NCBI GenBank assembly: GCA_050698355.1
Contig: JBOHBN010000163.1
Span: 1-17,638, forward strand
Origin: JBOHBN01 sp050698355
Lineage (GTDB): Bacteria; Actinomycetota; Actinomycetes; Streptosporangiales; WHST01
Length of the DNA stretch: 17,638 bases
Reading direction: 5' to 3'
The notes beneath the pieces were generated by a model, which saw only the letters and a list, made by a program, of their open reading frames with translations, did no database searches and was not told the DNA's origin. Position numbers and translations under genes: made by a program. Shown piece after piece: positions 1 through 6,977 of the stretch (its first letter is position 1; each line of letters opens with the position of its first letter).

Positions 1-201
1 CACGTCCTCGACGCCGAAGTCGAGGTACTGCATCTGCTGCGGCCAGCGGTGTTCGAGCCGCTCGACGGCGTCGAGCACGTACTCGTCGAAGCGTTGCGCC
101 CGGCTGCGGCGCGCGGGCACACCAGACGGGACCAGCGGGCCCCTGATGCCCCGACCGTGCCGGTCGCGGCGGCGCCGGTGCTCCGGCTCGCGCGACACCA
201 C
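1..201 (-). CDS. Zincin-like metallopeptidase family protein (N-terminal part, cut by window edge)
   Basis: Only the first 67 codons lie in the window; the gene runs off the left edge. Reading the minus strand from GTG at 201 (or GTG at 198) gives a basic arginine-rich head, then a segment containing RAQRFDEYVLDAVERLEHRW and ending LDFGVEDV. I recognise this as the N-terminal part of the actinobacterial 'possibly zincin-like' metallopeptidase family (PF06262 type). The catalytic HExxH helix would be further downstream and is not visible, so activity cannot be judged. An in-frame stop (TGA at 240-238) fixes the start to 201 or 198. No ribosome binding site is evident. The gene is divergent from the DUF3499 gene, an arrangement I recall as common in actinobacteria (Rv3259/Rv3258c type). 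Physiological substrate is unknown for this family. Confidence 0.75.
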   Translation of the reverse strand, partial: MVSREPEHRRRRDRHGRGIRGPLVPSGVPARRSRAQRFDEYVLDAVERLEHRWPQQMQYLDFGVEDV

Positions 202-282
202 GCGTCGAGCGTACGCCGCCCCGGGCGCGGACCGCGCTCACCCGTCTGGCGCGCCTGCTCGCCCCACGGGCGTGCCGGGGGA

Positions 283-288
283 TACGGT
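283..288 (+). promoter_or_regulatory. Putative -10 box for leaderless transcription of the DUF3499 gene
   Basis: TACGGT fits the actinobacterial TANNNT -10 consensus and ends 6 bases before the GTG at 295, so a transcript starting about 7 bases downstream would begin at the start codon. No good -35 hexamer is visible at 16-18 bases. Assigned by pattern only. Confidence 0.35.
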
Positions 289-294
289 GCGGCC

Positions 295-663
295 GTGGCC
301 TTCGTACGTCGTCAGTGCTCCCGCAACGGCTGCCAGGGCACGGCGGTCGCGACGCTGACCTACGTCTACTCCGACCAGACCGCCGTGGTCGGGCCGCTCG
401 CCACCTACGCAGAACCGCACTGCTACGACCTGTGCGTGGAGCACGCCGGACGGTTGACGGCGCCCAAGGGCTGGGAGCTGGTGCGGCTCACGCCCGACCC
501 CTCCACGCAGAAGCCGAGCAGCGATGACCTGCTCGCGCTCGCGGATGCCGTACGCGAGGCGGCGCGCCCGCCCGCGCCGGGCACGCCCGAACCGGTCGGT
601 CAGGGCGTCGAGGTCGGCCGCAAGGGCCACTTGCGCGTGCTGAGGTCGCAGCCGGGAAACTAG
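295..663 (+). CDS. DUF3499 family zinc-ribbon-like protein
   Basis: This 122-residue protein matches the DUF3499 pattern: a CSRNGC motif near the N-terminus (Cys8, Cys13), the conserved stretch ATLTYVYSDQTAVVGPLATY, then HCYDLCVEH (His42, Cys43, Cys47, His50) and LTAPKGWELVRL. The Cys/His pairs suggest one structural zinc site; this is inference from spacing. The C-terminal third (from about residue 65) is low-complexity and rich in Pro, Arg and Gly. The open frame extends far upstream, but homology begins exactly at GTG 295. That start sits 7 bases after a TACGGT -10-like box (283-288) with no ribosome binding site at the usual distance, which suits a leaderless transcript. Function is unknown. 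The gene is 5 bases upstream of manB, so it may be the first gene of that operon. Confidence 0.85.
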   Translation: MAFVRRQCSRNGCQGTAVATLTYVYSDQTAVVGPLATYAEPHCYDLCVEHAGRLTAPKGWELVRLTPDPSTQKPSSDDLLALADAVREAARPPAPGTPEPVGQGVEVGRKGHLRVLRSQPGN

Positions 664-668
664 GGCGC

Positions 669-2075
669 GTGACCACGAGCCCCGATGTACCCACCGGCCT
701 TGCCGCCATCTTCAAGGCGTACGACATCCGCGGTGTCGTCCCCGACCAGCTGGGCCCCGACACGGCACGCCGCATCGGGGCGGCGTTCGCCGCGGAGACC
801 GGCGCCGCCGCGGTCGTGGTCGGGCACGACATGCGGACCTCTTCGCCCGACCTCGCCGCCGCGTTCGCCGCCGGGGTGACGGCTTCGGGCGTGGATGTCG
901 TGGCGATCAGCCTGGCGTCCACCGACATGCTGTACTTCGCCAGCGGGGCGCTCGACCTGCCCGGCGCGATGTTCACCGCGAGCCACAACCCCGCCCGGTA
1001 CAACGGCATCAAGCTGTGCCGTGCCGGCGCCCGGCCGATCAGCGAGTCGAGCGGCCTCGCCGAGATCCGCGACCTCGCGGGGGGCGACGCGCCCGAGCCG
1101 GTCGGCTCGCCCGGGGAGATCACCGAACGGGACATGCTCGCCGAGTACGCGCGGTACCTGCACGGCCTCGTCGACCTGTCCGGCGGGGCAGGAGGGATGC
1201 GACCGCTCACCGTCGCGGTGGACGCCGGCAACGGCATGGCCGGCCACACCGTGCCGCCCGTCTTCACCGGCACGCCGGTCTCGGTCGTGCCCCTCTACTT
1301 CGAGCTGGACGGGACGTTCCCCAACCACGAGGCGAACCCGCTCGACCCGGACAACCTGCGCGACCTGCAGGCGCTCGTACGCTCCTCCGGTGCCGACTGC
1401 GGGCTGGCGTTCGACGGAGACGCCGACCGCTGCTTCCTCGTCGACGAGCGCGGCGAACCGGTCGCGCCGTCGGCGCTCACCGCGCTCATCGCCAGTCGGG
1501 AGCTGGCGCGCGAGCCCGGGGCCTCGATCATCCACAACCTGATCAGCAGCCGAGCGGTGGCCGAGGTCGTACGCGAGCACGGCGGCACGCCCATCCGCAC
1601 GCGCGTGGGCCACTCGTTCATCAAGGCGCGGATGGCGGAGACGGGCGCGGTGTTCGGCGGCGAGCACTCGGCGCACTTCTACTTCCGCGACTTCTGGTTC
1701 GCCGACTCCGGCATGCTGGCGGCACTGCACGCCCTGGCGGCACTCGGCCGTAGCGGGGGCACGCTCTCGGAGCTGATGGCAGAGTTCGCCAGGTACGCAG
1801 CGTCCGGGGAGATCAACAGCGTCGTCGACGACCAGGCCGCGGCGCTCGCCACCGTCGAGGAGGCGTACGCGGGCCGCGCCGGCGTGCGCCTGGACTGGCT
1901 CGACGGCCTCACCGTGGCCGGCGACGACTGGTGGTTCAACGTCCGCCCGTCCAACACCGAGCCGCTGCTGCGGTTGAACGTGGAGGCGTCCGACGAGCAG
2001 CAGGTTGCCACGGTACGCGATGATGTGCTCGATCTGCTGAGACCGCAAACTGGCGATAGGAAGGCCGCATGGTGA
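669..2075 (+). CDS. manB: Phosphomannomutase/phosphoglucomutase (alpha-D-phosphohexomutase)
   Basis: Cytoplasmic enzyme that interconverts hexose 6-phosphate and hexose 1-phosphate. Mannose 1-phosphate feeds GDP-mannose and hence phosphatidylinositol mannosides and mannosylated glycans. All four family signatures are present in order: substrate loop KAYDIRGVVPDQL near residue 16; phosphoserine loop TASHNP with catalytic Ser105; Mg-binding DGDADR with Asp249, Asp251 and Asp253; sugar-binding GGEHSAH near Glu332; and phosphate-binding RPSNTEP from Arg426. At 468 residues it is full length. GTG 669 is the start closest to the homology; the preceding stop is 5 bases away. The 3' end overlaps the Trm112-like gene by 7 bases. 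Sugar preference (mannose versus glucose) cannot be told from sequence, but manA four genes downstream argues for a mannose role. Confidence 0.93.
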   Translation: MTTSPDVPTGLAAIFKAYDIRGVVPDQLGPDTARRIGAAFAAETGAAAVVVGHDMRTSSPDLAAAFAAGVTASGVDVVAISLASTDMLYFASGALDLPGAMFTASHNPARYNGIKLCRAGARPISESSGLAEIRDLAGGDAPEPVGSPGEITERDMLAEYARYLHGLVDLSGGAGGMRPLTVAVDAGNGMAGHTVPPVFTGTPVSVVPLYFELDGTFPNHEANPLDPDNLRDLQALVRSSGADCGLAFDGDADRCFLVDERGEPVAPSALTALIASRELAREPGASIIHNLISSRAVAEVVREHGGTPIRTRVGHSFIKARMAETGAVFGGEHSAHFYFRDFWFADSGMLAALHALAALGRSGGTLSELMAEFARYAASGEINSVVDDQAAALATVEEAYAGRAGVRLDWLDGLTVAGDDWWFNVRPSNTEPLLRLNVEASDEQQVATVRDDVLDLLRPQTGDRKAAW

Positions 2076-2254
2076 ACCTCGAGCCGTGGCTGCTTGACGT
2101 GCTCGCGTGCCCGAAGTGCAAGTCCCCGTTGCGGATCGCCGCGTCCGCCGGCGGCGACGGGGAACTCGCCTGCACCAACGAGTCCTGCGGGCTCGTCTAC
2201 CCGGTACGCGACGACGTGCCCGTCCTGCTCGTCGACGAGGCCAGGCAGCCGTGA
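2069..2254 (+). CDS. Trm112-like/UPF0434 zinc-ribbon protein
   Basis: A 61-residue protein with the typical Trm112p pattern: WLLDVLACPKCKSPL (Cys14, Cys17), then LACTNESCGLVYPVRDDVPV (Cys35, Cys40) and the hydrophobic end PVLLVDEA. The four Cys should hold one structural zinc. In eukaryotes and archaea Trm112 activates RNA and protein methyltransferases; the bacterial partner is not established, so the role here is open. ATG 2069 has an AGGAAGG ribosome binding site 4 bases upstream; GTG at 2072 is an alternative. It overlaps manB by 7 bases and shares a GTGA overlap with the next gene, so translation is probably coupled. A position between manB and the SIS gene is usual in actinobacteria as I recall. 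Confidence 0.88.
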   Translation: MVNLEPWLLDVLACPKCKSPLRIAASAGGDGELACTNESCGLVYPVRDDVPVLLVDEARQP

Positions 2255-3387
2255 TCGCCGTAGACGAGAACGTCCTCGACGACCCGGAGCGGCTCGTCGA
2301 GGCCGACCCCGGCGCGATGCTGCGCGTGGTGGCCGGGTCCGGCGCGCAGGTGCGGGAGGCGTCCGCGCTGAGCCTCGAGGCGGGCGTCGACCGGCTCGCG
2401 GACGCCGGCCAGTCGCGCACCCTCATCCTGACCGGCATCGGCAGCTCGGCGGCGCCGGTCGCGCTGGTACGCGCGGTCGTCGGCGACGACGCGCCGCTGC
2501 CGATCGTGACCCATCCGGGTGGGCGGCTGCCGCGCTGGGTGGGCGCGCTCGACACGGTCTTCGCCGTCTCCCGCTCCGGCACGGCGCGGGAGACGCTCGA
2601 GGCGGTCGAGGACGCCGGGCGCCGTGGCTGCGGCCTCGTCGTCGTCGCCAGGCCCGGCTCGCCGCTGGAGGAACTCGCCCGCCGCTTCCGCGGACTGTTC
2701 GTGCCCGCGGATCGTACGCCGCGGCACACCCGCTCCAGCCTGTGGCACCTCGCCGTACCGCTGCTGATGGCGGCGGACCGGCTCGGCATCGCCAGCGTGC
2801 CCGGCGAGGTCCTGGCCACCACCGCCGACATCCTCGACCGCGTCGCGGAGAGCGCGCGCCCGGACAGCGAGTCGTTCGTCAACACCGCCAAGGGCATGGC
2901 CCTTGACCTCGCCGGCAGCCTCCCGGTCGTCTGGGGGAGCGGCGATGTCGGCGCCTTCACCGCCGAGCGTTTCGTCCGCCAGCTCGCCGCGAACGCGAAG
3001 TACCCCGGCGTGCAGTCGCGACTCCGCGATGTCGCGCATGGCGGTATCGCGGTGCTCGACGGCCCGTACGCGCGGCGCACCGATGCCGACCTGTTCCGCG
3101 ACCGCGTCGACGAGCCCGGCGAGGAGACACGGATCCGGTTGGTACTGTTGCGTGACGACGCCGAGCCGGAGGACGACCGGCAGCGCCGTTCGGCCGCGGG
3201 CGAGCTCGCCGCCGCGCGCGGCGTGGCCGTGCACGAGGTCGCCGCCGAGGGCCTGCACCCGCTGGAGCGGCTCGGCAGCCTCGTCGGCCTGACCGACTTC
3301 GTCTCGGTGTACCTCGCGATCTGCGTGGGGGTCGATCCGACGCCGACGCGTGCGGTGCTCGAGCTCAAGGAGCAGGTCCGGGCATGA
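2251..3387 (+). CDS. SIS-domain protein, PGI/PMI-like (TobH-type), probably catalytically degenerate
   Basis: A 378-residue double SIS-domain protein of the bifunctional phosphoglucose/phosphomannose isomerase-like family. Visible parts are the sugar-phosphate loops GIGSSAAP (62-69) and SRSGTARET (107-115), an AKGMALDLAGSLPVVWGSGD stretch from about 213 opening the second SIS half, and the C-terminal DPTPTRAVLELKEQ typical of the family. In the active archaeal enzymes, as I recall them, a motif ENAK supplies the catalytic Glu, with a His 16 residues later. Here the motif reads AANAKYP, so Ala247 replaces Glu, while His263 is retained at the right spacing. This suggests weak or absent isomerase activity or a sensing role; the inference rests on a remembered alignment. 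GTG 2251 overlaps the Trm112 stop (GTGA), and the end overlaps the transporter (ATGA). A true class I mannose isomerase is encoded two genes later. Confidence 0.8.
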   Translation: MIAVDENVLDDPERLVEADPGAMLRVVAGSGAQVREASALSLEAGVDRLADAGQSRTLILTGIGSSAAPVALVRAVVGDDAPLPIVTHPGGRLPRWVGALDTVFAVSRSGTARETLEAVEDAGRRGCGLVVVARPGSPLEELARRFRGLFVPADRTPRHTRSSLWHLAVPLLMAADRLGIASVPGEVLATTADILDRVAESARPDSESFVNTAKGMALDLAGSLPVVWGSGDVGAFTAERFVRQLAANAKYPGVQSRLRDVAHGGIAVLDGPYARRTDADLFRDRVDEPGEETRIRLVLLRDDAEPEDDRQRRSAAGELAAARGVAVHEVAAEGLHPLERLGSLVGLTDFVSVYLAICVGVDPTPTRAVLELKEQVRA

Positions 3388-4322
3388 GTTCGGGTCACTC
3401 CAACAAGGCGGTATTCGCCGCGCTCGCGGCAAACCTCGGGATCGCGGTGACCAAGTTCGTCGCGTTCGCCTTCACCGGCTCGTCCTCGATGCTCGCCGAA
3501 GGCGTGCACTCGGTCGCGGACTCCGGCAACCAGGTGCTGCTGCTCGTCGGCGGCCGCCGGTCGCGGCGGCAGGCCGACACCGAGCACCCGTTCGGGTACG
3601 GCCGGGAGCGCTACATCTACGCGTTCATCGTCTCGGTGGTGCTGTTCAGCCTCGGCGGGCTGTTCGCCCTGTACGAGGGGTACGAGAAGATCCATGCCGC
3701 GCTCGAGCACCCGCACCCGATCGAGCACTGGTACTGGGCGGTCGCGGTGCTCCTGGTAGCGATGGCACTCGAGGGGTACTCGTTTCGTACCGCGGTCAAG
3801 GAGGGCAACAAGGTCCGCGGCAGGGCGTCGTGGGTGCAGTACGTGCGCCGCGCCAAGGCACCGGAGATCCCGGTCGTGCTGCTGGAGGACTTCGGCGCCC
3901 TGATCGGTCTCGTCCTCGCCCTGCTCGGCGTGGTGCTGTCCGTCGCCACCGGCAACCCCGTCTTCGATGGCATCGGCACGCTCGCCATCGGCCTGCTGCT
4001 CGGCACGATCGCGGTCGTACTCGGCACCGAGATGAAGAGCCTGCTCGTCGGCGAGTCGGCCGGCGGCAAGCAGCACGAGACGATCGTGGCCGCGCTGAAC
4101 GCCGAGCCGCTGATCGACCACGTGATCCACATGCGCACCATGCACCTCGGGCCGGACGAGCTGCTCGTCGCGGCGAAGGTCGCAGTCAGCGGCGGCGACA
4201 GTGCCGCCGACGTCGCCCGCGCCATCGACGCCGCGGAGGGCCGCATCCGGGAGGCCGTCCCGCTGACCGCCGTCATCTACCTCGAGCCCGACCTCGACGG
4301 TTCGGCGCGGCCGGCCCCGTGA
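3384..4322 (+). CDS. Cation diffusion facilitator (CDF) family transporter
   Basis: A 312-residue inner-membrane divalent cation/proton antiporter of the CDF family. Several hydrophobic helices are clear in the first 215 residues, followed by a cytoplasmic C-terminal domain of about 90 residues. Helix 2 carries the metal motif HSVAD (His42, Asp46) after SSSMLAEG, followed by the family hallmark HPFGYGRERY (68-77). The fifth-helix site, commonly HxxxD or DxxxD, is here LLEDFGAL with Glu168 and Asp169, a variant that resembles the SLC30A9-like branch. Metal specificity (Zn, Mn, Fe or Co) cannot be assigned. ATG 3384 overlaps the SIS stop by 4 bases and the gene ends in a GTGA overlap with manA. 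Since class I phosphomannose isomerase needs zinc, co-expression is suggestive, but a functional link is speculation. Confidence 0.88.
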   Translation: MSSGHSNKAVFAALAANLGIAVTKFVAFAFTGSSSMLAEGVHSVADSGNQVLLLVGGRRSRRQADTEHPFGYGRERYIYAFIVSVVLFSLGGLFALYEGYEKIHAALEHPHPIEHWYWAVAVLLVAMALEGYSFRTAVKEGNKVRGRASWVQYVRRAKAPEIPVVLLEDFGALIGLVLALLGVVLSVATGNPVFDGIGTLAIGLLLGTIAVVLGTEMKSLLVGESAGGKQHETIVAALNAEPLIDHVIHMRTMHLGPDELLVAAKVAVSGGDSAADVARAIDAAEGRIREAVPLTAVIYLEPDLDGSARPAP

Positions 4323-5518
4323 TCCTGCGGCTGCAGAACCCCGTGCGGCCCTACGCGTGGGGGTCTCGGACCTACCTGGCGGAGCTGCTCGGCGAGGCGA
4401 GCCCCGCACCGGGCCCGCAGGCGGAGCTGTGGCTCGGGGCGCACCCGACCGCGCCGTCGCGGGTGGACGGCGCCTCGCTCGCGGACCTCATCGCGGCGGA
4501 CGGCACGGCCTGGCTCGGACCGCGGGTCGCCGCGGAGTTCGGCGGGCGGCTGCCGTTCCTGTTGAAGGTGCTCGCCGCCGAGCAGCCGCTCTCGCTGCAG
4601 GTGCACCCGTCCGCCGCGCAGGCTCGGGAGGGTTTCGCGCGCGAGCGGGCGGCCGGCATCGGCCCGGACGATCCCGTCCGCAACTACGCCGACGACTGGC
4701 CCAAGCCCGAGCTGGTCTGCGCGCTCACCGGGTTCGACGCGCTGTGCGGCTTCCAGCCCGTACCCGAGTGCGTACGGCTGCTCGATGCGCTCGTCCGCAA
4801 CGGCGCGACGGCGGTGCGACCGTACGCCGACAGCCTGCGGGAGTCGGGCGACCTGAGGCGGCTGGTGGTCGACCTGCTCACCGCGCGGGGCACCGGGAGT
4901 GCCGGGCTCGTCGGCGACATCGCGGCGGCGTGCCGTTCGGCCGCGGCAAGCGGTGAGCCTTCCGGCGCCCAGTCCCTGGCGGTGCGGCTCGCCGCCCACT
5001 ACCCCGAGGACGTCGGCGTACTCGTCGCCATGCTGATGAACGAGGTGCGACTGGAGCCCGGGGACGCAATGTACCTGCCGGCCGGCACGATGCACGCGTA
5101 CCTGCACGGTGCGGCCGTGGAGCTGATGGCGGCGTCGGACAACGTGCTGCGTGGTGGTCTCACCGGCAAGCATATCGACGTGCCGGAGCTGGCCCGGGTG
5201 CTGGAGGTCGCTCCGGGACCGGTGTCCGTCCTGCATCCGCGTGGCGTCGGCGGCGAGGACGTGTACGACACCCCCTCGCCGTACTTCCGCCTCTCCCGCG
5301 TCGTGCCCGGCGATGAGGTACGGCTCGCCGGGGACGCGCCGCAGATCATGCTCTGCGTCGAGGGTTCGGCCGACCTTTCGGCCGGCGGCGACCACGTACG
5401 GTTGGCGAAGGGGAGCGCAGCGTTCGTGGGAGCCGGTGCCGGGGTGGTGAACGTCGCATGCACCGGTGCACTGTTCCGCGCGACTGTGCCCGCTGAGGGC
5501 GACGGTGGCGCACGGTAG
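4319..5518 (+). CDS. manA: Mannose-6-phosphate isomerase, class I
   Basis: Zinc enzyme converting fructose 6-phosphate and mannose 6-phosphate, the entry step to GDP-mannose. The 399-residue protein has the cupin-type class I layout: NPVRPYAWGSRT at the N-terminus, LLKVLAAEQPLSLQVHP with zinc ligands Gln94 and His96, PKPEL with ligand Glu131, PAGTMHAYLHG with ligand His259, and active-site Arg278 in NVLRGGLTGKH. Length and order are normal for the family. Start GTG 4319 overlaps the transporter stop (GTGA) and gives the expected N-terminus; the open frame further upstream is not homologous. It is the last gene of the manB-manA operon and complements the phosphomannomutase at the other end of it. 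Confidence 0.94.
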   Translation: MILRLQNPVRPYAWGSRTYLAELLGEASPAPGPQAELWLGAHPTAPSRVDGASLADLIAADGTAWLGPRVAAEFGGRLPFLLKVLAAEQPLSLQVHPSAAQAREGFARERAAGIGPDDPVRNYADDWPKPELVCALTGFDALCGFQPVPECVRLLDALVRNGATAVRPYADSLRESGDLRRLVVDLLTARGTGSAGLVGDIAAACRSAAASGEPSGAQSLAVRLAAHYPEDVGVLVAMLMNEVRLEPGDAMYLPAGTMHAYLHGAAVELMAASDNVLRGGLTGKHIDVPELARVLEVAPGPVSVLHPRGVGGEDVYDTPSPYFRLSRVVPGDEVRLAGDAPQIMLCVEGSADLSAGGDHVRLAKGSAAFVGAGAGVVNVACTGALFRATVPAEGDGGAR

Positions 5519-5532
5519 CGTAAGTTCTTACG
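5519..5532. promoter_or_regulatory. Perfect 6-bp inverted repeat after manA, possible operator
   Basis: CGTAAG and CTTACG face each other across two bases immediately after the manA stop. The right arm runs into TACGGT (5529-5534), a TANNNT-like -10 box. The site could control the downstream membrane protein pair. The arms are too short for a terminator. No known motif is matched. Confidence 0.25.
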
Positions 5533-5579
5533 GTGCCGAGCCGTGGCCGCCGCGCCGCCGAGACGAGACGAGAGGTTCC

Positions 5580-5621
5580 ATGAGCGAGCGAGTCATGGGT
5601 ACGGCGCATGAGCGCGTTTGA
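5580..5621 (+). CDS. Possible 13-residue upstream ORF (leader) overlapping the first membrane-protein gene
   Basis: ATG 5580 follows an AGAGG ribosome binding site (5571-5575) and encodes MSERVMGTAHERV, ending in a TGA 14 bases inside the next gene in another frame. The next gene's own ATG (5608) has only a weak site, so the short ORF might couple translation. It may equally be chance. Confidence 0.25.
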   Translation: MSERVMGTAHERV

Positions 5622-6966
5622 CCTCTGGCCGTTCACCGACGTCAGCACGGTCGAGCGTCGCGGCGAGCTGCAGGTGCTCGCAGGCATCTCACCCGACGGG
5701 CTGCCAGTGACGATCACCCGGCTGACCCCGGACACCGCCAGGGACGCGGCGCTGCGCCAGCGGTTCAAGGACGCGGTCGAGGCGGCTACGCGGCACACCG
5801 GTCCCGACGACCCGCCGATCCTGTGGGCGGACACCTCCACGCTCGTGCCGTGGGCGGCGACGTACGACGACGCGGACCACCGTGGCGCGGACCTGATCGG
5901 GCACATCTTCGAGAGCGACGTCGCCGCTCCGGAACAGACCAGCCACGTGACGCGGGTCCCGCAGCAGAGCGACAGCGAGAAGAGCGTCCCGGCGCTCGAC
6001 CCGAATGCGTACGGCTCCTACGGCGGTCCCGCGCAGACGCGCGACGCGCCGGCACCGCAGTACGACACGCCACGACCCCTGTACGACACACCTCGGCCGG
6101 TCGAGCACACCACTCCACACCCGGGACGGCTCGGGCAACCCGCGGGGCCCGGCGGGCCGCCGCGGCCGCCGGGAGGTGGTGGCACGAGCGGCGGCGACGG
6201 CAAGGGCGGCGGCGCTTCCCGCACGCCCCTGTTCATCGGTCTCGGCGTCGGCGGCCTCGTGGTGGTGTTGTTGCTGGGCTCCCTCGTCGCCCTCGCCGCG
6301 ACGAGGGAACGCGACACCTCGGGTGACCCGGGCAAGGTGCCGACCGCTGCGCAGAGCAGCTCGAGCACACCGACGAACCAGATCACCACCGCGCCGGCCA
6401 AGTCCAGCCCCACCGCATCGTCCTCGCCGACCGAGTCGGCGAAACCGAAGCTGAAGGACGTCAAGCCGGTGTCGGTGTACGGGCCGACCTGGAAGAAGGG
6501 CGACGACACCTACCTGATGGCGTTCAGCCAGCTCGGCTGGGCGTATCGCGCACCGGGCGACTTCGACTGCCTCGTACGCGAGCACACGTCTGCGAAGACG
6601 CGCATCACGTGCACCAAGCTGCTGGGCAAGAAGTCGAAGTCGCGGCGGGTGCTTCTCGTCGACAGGAAGTGCTCGGGCAAGTCGTGCTCGGGCAAGGAGC
6701 AGAAGAAGGTCGAGAAGGACCCGTGGGGCCGCAAGGTCCACAACTGGAAGCGCAAGGGCAAGCACACAAAGTACGTCACCGGCACTTTCCACAACACCGA
6801 CAACGACAAGAAGTACTTTGGCTTCTACATGAGCTACTACTACAAGGACGGCAAGGGCCACAGGAACAGGCACGTCCTGGCCTATGGTGACGCGCCGGCC
6901 AAGTCGAAGTACGCGAAGCAGATCCAGAAGACGATCAACTCCATCCGCACCCAGTCGGGAGCATGA
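5608..6966 (+). CDS. Single-pass membrane protein of unknown function, Cys4 outer domain (paralogue 1)
   Basis: I do not recognise a named family. The 452-residue protein has four parts. Residues 1-105 form a conserved cytoplasmic domain (LWPFTDVSTVERRGELQVLA; LVPWAATYDDADHRGADLIG). Residues 110-205 are a Pro/Gly-rich linker with a tandem YDTPRP repeat. One transmembrane helix spans about 207-231. A Ser/Thr-rich stalk follows to about 280. The C-terminal domain begins VSVYGPTW, is rich in Lys and Tyr, and has Cys321, Cys335, Cys355 and Cys360. No signal peptide is seen; topology is inferred as N-in, C-out. The next gene is a paralogue with the same layout and the same cysteine spacing (14, 20, 5), suggesting two disulfides or a metal site. 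ATG 5608 is chosen because both paralogues start with the WPF segment. Kinase motifs are absent, so it is not a receptor kinase. Confidence 0.7.
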   Translation: MSAFDLWPFTDVSTVERRGELQVLAGISPDGLPVTITRLTPDTARDAALRQRFKDAVEAATRHTGPDDPPILWADTSTLVPWAATYDDADHRGADLIGHIFESDVAAPEQTSHVTRVPQQSDSEKSVPALDPNAYGSYGGPAQTRDAPAPQYDTPRPLYDTPRPVEHTTPHPGRLGQPAGPGGPPRPPGGGGTSGGDGKGGGASRTPLFIGLGVGGLVVVLLLGSLVALAATRERDTSGDPGKVPTAAQSSSSTPTNQITTAPAKSSPTASSSPTESAKPKLKDVKPVSVYGPTWKKGDDTYLMAFSQLGWAYRAPGDFDCLVREHTSAKTRITCTKLLGKKSKSRRVLLVDRKCSGKSCSGKEQKKVEKDPWGRKVHNWKRKGKHTKYVTGTFHNTDNDKKYFGFYMSYYYKDGKGHRNRHVLAYGDAPAKSKYAKQIQKTINSIRTQSGA

Positions 6967-6977
6967 GGACGCTGTAA

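Noticed and set aside
3350..4318. N-terminal extension of manA as a fusion with an upstream domain
   Set aside because: The frame is open but overlaps the whole transporter gene out of phase and shows no homology; the manA N-terminus starts cleanly at 4319.
660..4409. A very long open frame on the minus strand (about 1250 codons) opposite the manB-CDF genes
   Set aside because: It is antisense to four well-recognised genes, consists of low-complexity Arg/Ala/Gly/Asp-rich sequence with no domains, and is the expected artefact of extreme third-position GC. Similar antisense frames elsewhere were left out for the same reason.
6061..6095. Tandem YDTPRP coding repeat as a genomic repeat element
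   Set aside because: It is a short in-frame duplication inside a disordered linker of paralogue 1, absent from paralogue 2, and best treated as protein low complexity.
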